Positions 3,949-7,329 of a DNA stretch of 7,329 bases are shown here, in pieces (within the stretch, counting starts at the first letter, position 1; the number at the start of each line of letters is the position of its first letter). The notes below the pieces were generated by a model that saw nothing but the letters and a program-made list of their open reading frames with translations, had not been told where the DNA came from and searched no databases. Position numbers and translations under genes: made by a program. Source of the DNA: Balneolales bacterium (GTDB taxonomy: Bacteria; Bacteroidota; Rhodothermia; Balneolales; Natronogracilivirgulaceae); contig SLQC01000120.1 of NCBI GenBank assembly GCA_007131625.1, positions 1-7,329 of the forward strand. Reading direction: 5' to 3'.

Positions 3949-6900
3949 CGAACAAAATCATCCGTTTTTTTCTCGAAAATAAACTGATCGCTCTGTTGCT
4001 GTTTTTGGCACTGGCCGGGTGGGGTATTGCTACAGCTCCGTTCGACTGGGATATTGATTTGATCCCACGGGACCCGGTTCCGGTAGACGCGATCCCCGAT
4101 ATCGGCGACAATCAGCAAATCGTCTTCACCGATTGGCCGGGCCGAGCACCACAGATCATTGAAGATCAGATTACCTATCCGCTGACAACCCAGTTGCTTG
4201 GAATCCCCGGCATCCGCACCATTCGAAGCAATTCGATGTTCGGGTTTTCCAGCATCAACATCATCTTCGAGGACGATGTCGAGTTTTACTGGAGCCGGGC
4301 CCGGATCCTGGAAAAACTCAACGCACTGCCGGCCGACTTGCTGCCGGAGGGTGTGCAGCCTGCATTAGGCCCGGATGCCACTGCCCTGGGACAAATTTTC
4401 TGGTACACGCTGGAAGGCTACGACCTCGAGGGTAACCCGACCGGCGGTTGGGATCCGCAGGAGCTGCGGTCCATCCTGGATTTCCAGGTGCGATATGCCC
4501 TGGCATCGGTCGATGGTGTGGCCGAAGTGGCCAGTATCGGTGGTTTTGTCAAAGAGTACCAGGTGGATATCGACCCTGTGGCCATGCGCGAGGCGGATGT
4601 TACGGTGACCGACATCGCCAATGCCGTCCGGAAAAGCAACCAAGAAGTGGGCGCACGCACCATTGAAATGAACCGGGCGGAATATGTGGTTCGCGGACTG
4701 GGATATATCGAATCGATCGAAGACCTGGAAGAAAGTGTTGTGGCCGTCCGTGATAATACCCCGATCCGCATCAAGGATGTTGCACACGTTGGGATGGGCC
4801 CAGCGCAGCGCCGGGGAGCCCTCGACAAAGCCGGGGCCGAAGCTGTGGGCGGAGTGATCGTTGCCCGGTTTGGTGAAAACCCGCTCGAGGTGATTCAAAA
4901 CGTTAAAGAGGAGATCGAGAACATTGCTCCGGGTCTGCCGACCAAAGAACTTGCCGACGGAACGGTTTCGCAGGTAAACATCGTACCGTTTTACGACCGC
5001 ACCGGACTGATATATGAAACGCTCGGCACCTTGGAAGAGGCCCTCTCCCTGCAGATCCTGATCACCATCATCGTGATCATCATCATGGTGATGCACCTGC
5101 GTACATCATTTGTAATTTCGGCACTGCTTCCGCTGGCTGTGCTGATGAGCTTTATCATGATGAAATACATGGGGGTGGATGCCAACGTGGTCGCACTGGC
5201 GGGAATTGCCATCTCCATCGGTACTGTGGTGGACATGGGAATCATCCTGACCGAGAATATGCTCAAACATATGGATGAGAAAGATCCGGACGAGAACCTG
5301 CTCGAAACGATCTATCGGGCAACGGCGGAAGTTAGTCCGGCCGTTATCACCGCCCTAATGACCACCATTGTCAGCTTCCTGCCGGTTTTCATGCTCGAAG
5401 CCCAGGAAGGCCGGCTCTTCGGCCCGCTGGCATGGACGAAAACCTTTATTCTGATTGCAGCTCTTGTCATTGTCATCACCCTGATTCCCAGTTTCGCCCA
5501 CTGGCTATTTTCACAAAAAATCAGTCAACGAAGATGGATGCTGTTCTGGAACGGTTTATTGATTGCCGGAGGCCTGTTTATTGCCGTTGGATACCTTGGG
5601 TGGGCAGGGCTCACACTGATAGCTCTCGGCGTCAGTAATCTCACCGGGTTATACAGGGAGGATTACAAACCCTGGGTTTCATGGGTGAACAACGGTATCA
5701 TACTACTGGGTGTGGGTTGGCTGCTGGCCGGTGCCTGGCTTCCGCTTGGCCCTGAAAACCCCATTTCGGTCAGCTTGATCTTTATTATTCTGATTGTGGG
5801 GGCTATGTTCGGGTGTTTCTGGCTCTTCATGAAATATTACGAAAGGATTCTCGACTGGTCGCTTCGAAACAAGGCGGTGTTCCTGTCGGTTCCTGTACTG
5901 ATCCTGATCGTCGGGCTGATGAGCTGGCGCGGATTCGATACCACTTTCCGCTACGTGGCCGACGGGTTCAGCGCGGTGGGAATCACCATCGAAGATACCC
6001 GGCTGTGGACGACAGCCGATGAGCGGTTCCCCGGACTGGGCCAGGAGTTCATGCCGACGCTCGATGAGGGCTCTTTCCTGTTGATGCCAACCACCATGCC
6101 GCATGCAGGTATTGAAGAAGCCCTGCAGATGACACGGGAAATGGATATGCGCGTTGCCTCCATTCCGGAAGTGGAAACTGTTGTGGGCAAAATCGGACGG
6201 GTGGAATCAGCTCTCGATCCGGCGCCGGTCTCCATGTTCGAGAATGTGATCAACTACAAAAGTGAATACAAGACCGATGAAAGAGGCAGGCGGGTTCGGT
6301 ACAAGGTTGAAGGCGGAGAATTTGTGCGGGATGATAATGGTAACCTGATTCCCGACCGCCGCGGCCGGTACTATCGCCAGTGGCGCGATCAAATTCAGTC
6401 AGCAGACGATATCTGGATGGAAATCCTGCAGGCAGCAGACATTCCAGGTGTGACATCTGCCCCCCGACTGCAGCCGATTGAAACGCGTCTGATCATGCTT
6501 CAAACGGGCATGCGGGCCAATATGGGAATCCGGATCAATGGACCCGACCTTGACAGCATCGACGAATTTGCCACAACGGTTGAACCGCTGATACGTCAGG
6601 TAGAGGGGGTTCGTCCGGCTTCCGTCTTCGCCGACCGCGTTGTCGGTAAACCCTACCTTGAAATCGACATCAACCGGCAGGAGATTGCCCGTCACGGATT
6701 GTCGATTCAGGATGTCCATGAAGTCATCGGTACGGCCATCGGCGGGCAGATGCTGGGTATGACGGTCGAAGGCCGCGAAAGGTACCCCATGCGAGCGCGC
6801 TACGCTCGGGAATACCGCAACACACCGGAGATGATGGAACGCATACTCGTGCCGGCTTCGGGTGGCTCTCAGATCCCGCTGGGACAGCTTGCAGACATCA

Positions 6901-7329
6901 GGTTTGAAACCGGACCGATGAATATCCGCAGTGAAAACACCTTCCTCAGCGCCTATGTGACGTTCGACCGGCTTCCCGGCGAGGCACCGATCGAGGTGGT
7001 CAACCGGGTGCGTGAACACCTCGATCATAACATCAGTGAAGGCTCCATAACCGTACCCGACGGCATCAGCTATACCTTTGAAGGGGAATTCAGGAATCAG
7101 CAGCGTGCAGCCGAAAGGCTGTCGGTGGTTCTGCCGATTACCCTTCTGATTATTTTCCTGATCATCTACTTCCAGTTCCGGTCGTCGCCGGTTTCGTTTA
7201 TTGTCTTTTCCGGGATTGTACTGGTCTGGGCGGGCGGCTTTATCCTGCTCTGGCTTTATGGCGAAGACTGGTTTTTCAACTTCTCGGTGCTCGGTGTGGA
7301 ACTGCGTGAGTTTCTGCAGATGGGAACAG
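3945..7329 (+). CDS. cusA: CusA-type Cu+/Ag+ efflux RND transporter, 3' end beyond the window
   Basis: The frame is open from ATG 3945 to the right edge (1128 residues seen; E. coli CusA has 1047 in total). An in-frame TAA at 3927 makes this the first possible ATG. The product is an inner-membrane proton-driven pump of the heavy-metal RND family that would export metal with CusB- and CusC-like partners. TM1 is at about 14-31, followed by a periplasmic part with DAIPDIGDNQ and DQITYPLTTQLLGIPG. TM2-TM6 lie at about 368-390, 390-410, 413-438, 464-484 and 498-520, TM7 at 644-661, TM8 at 1059-1079 and TM9 at 1084-1107. Asp430 and Glu437 in TM4 match CusA D405 and E412. Met714, Met764 and Met851 match the metal-binding M573, M623 and M672, favouring Cu+/Ag+ over Zn/Co (CzcA-type). 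Four extra hydrophobic segments lie between TM6 and TM7 (531-632), and charged extra residues between Met764 and Met851. Base composition is more GC-rich than the flanking region. Substrate is inferred, not shown. Confidence 0.92.
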   Translation, partial: MTNKIIRFFLENKLIALLLFLALAGWGIATAPFDWDIDLIPRDPVPVDAIPDIGDNQQIVFTDWPGRAPQIIEDQITYPLTTQLLGIPGIRTIRSNSMFGFSSINIIFEDDVEFYWSRARILEKLNALPADLLPEGVQPALGPDATALGQIFWYTLEGYDLEGNPTGGWDPQELRSILDFQVRYALASVDGVAEVASIGGFVKEYQVDIDPVAMREADVTVTDIANAVRKSNQEVGARTIEMNRAEYVVRGLGYIESIEDLEESVVAVRDNTPIRIKDVAHVGMGPAQRRGALDKAGAEAVGGVIVARFGENPLEVIQNVKEEIENIAPGLPTKELADGTVSQVNIVPFYDRTGLIYETLGTLEEALSLQILITIIVIIIMVMHLRTSFVISALLPLAVLMSFIMMKYMGVDANVVALAGIAISIGTVVDMGIILTENMLKHMDEKDPDENLLETIYRATAEVSPAVITALMTTIVSFLPVFMLEAQEGRLFGPLAWTKTFILIAALVIVITLIPSFAHWLFSQKISQRRWMLFWNGLLIAGGLFIAVGYLGWAGLTLIALGVSNLTGLYREDYKPWVSWVNNGIILLGVGWLLAGAWLPLGPENPISVSLIFIILIVGAMFGCFWLFMKYYERILDWSLRNKAVFLSVPVLILIVGLMSWRGFDTTFRYVADGFSAVGITIEDTRLWTTADERFPGLGQEFMPTLDEGSFLLMPTTMPHAGIEEALQMTREMDMRVASIPEVETVVGKIGRVESALDPAPVSMFENVINYKSEYKTDERGRRVRYKVEGGEFVRDDNGNLIPDRRGRYYRQWRDQIQSADDIWMEILQAADIPGVTSAPRLQPIETRLIMLQTGMRANMGIRINGPDLDSIDEFATTVEPLIRQVEGVRPASVFADRVVGKPYLEIDINRQEIARHGLSIQDVHEVIGTAIGGQMLGMTVEGRERYPMRARYAREYRNTPEMMERILVPASGGSQIPLGQLADIRFETGPMNIRSENTFLSAYVTFDRLPGEAPIEVVNRVREHLDHNISEGSITVPDGISYTFEGEFRNQQRAAERLSVVLPITLLIIFLIIYFQFRSSPVSFIVFSGIVLVWAGGFILLWLYGEDWFFNFSVLGVELREFLQMGT

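Noticed and set aside
5052..5095. ATC/ATG trinucleotide-rich stretch resembling a microsatellite
   Set aside because: It encodes the Ile/Met/Val-rich TM2 of the pump in frame; the bias follows from the protein sequence.
4365..5096. A 243-codon open frame on the minus strand
   Set aside because: It lies entirely antisense to the conserved periplasmic and TM2 part of the pump, starts with a His/Asp run that is merely the complement of ATC/ATG-rich membrane codons, and resembles no family. It is a shadow of a GC-rich gene.
6399..7028. A 209-codon open frame on the minus strand
   Set aside because: It is antisense to the second periplasmic half of the pump, whose plus-strand frame carries clear family motifs throughout.

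Overview
The window reads as a chromosomal stretch from a member of the Bacteroidota/Balneolota/Rhodothermota group, perhaps a Balneolaceae-like bacterium. This is inference from several clues. There are no Shine-Dalgarno sequences before the starts. Two intergenic sites match the Bacteroidota-type -7 element TAnnTTTG. The protein families are ones I associate with that group: an unusually long CusA with extra membrane helices, a small cysteine-rich protein with a PP...LN-STFLN tail, and a mono-heme Reeler-like protein.

Layout. Bases 1-393 are AT-rich and hold no secure gene, only a possible gene remnant (98-280), a dyad (291-318) and a promoter-like site (323-330). Next come two same-strand genes for exported proteins: a seven-bladed beta-propeller lipoprotein of the streptogramin-lyase-like (Vgb-like) fold (394-1440) and a secreted protein with one CXXCH heme motif (1549-2145). 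The 108 bases between them carry a direct repeat and a palindrome built on GTAC. A beta-barrel outer-membrane protein is encoded convergently on the minus strand (2262-3032), and two inverted repeats lie in the convergent gap. Divergent from it is a small exported six-cysteine protein (3190-3621). After 323 intergenic bases, with a 19-bp dyad and a short ORF overlapping the next start by ATGA, comes a CusA-type RND heavy-metal efflux pump (3945 to beyond the right edge, 1128 residues visible).

How the genes work together. The right half looks like the start of a monovalent copper/silver (Cu+/Ag+) efflux locus: a small cysteine-rich envelope protein followed by the inner-membrane pump. The adaptor (CusB-like) and outer-membrane channel (CusC-like) would be expected beyond base 7329. 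The pump keeps the three methionines that bind Cu+/Ag+ in E. coli CusA. It differs from it by about 116 extra residues between TM6 and TM7 (four extra hydrophobic segments), a 38-residue charged periplasmic insertion, and an insertion after TM9. The left half (propeller lipoprotein, heme protein, barrel) is an envelope group of unknown function, and nothing in the sequence ties it to the metal locus. I do not see a CRISPR array, a transposon, or an RNA gene. The most unusual things here are the pump architecture and the regulatory-looking repeats.
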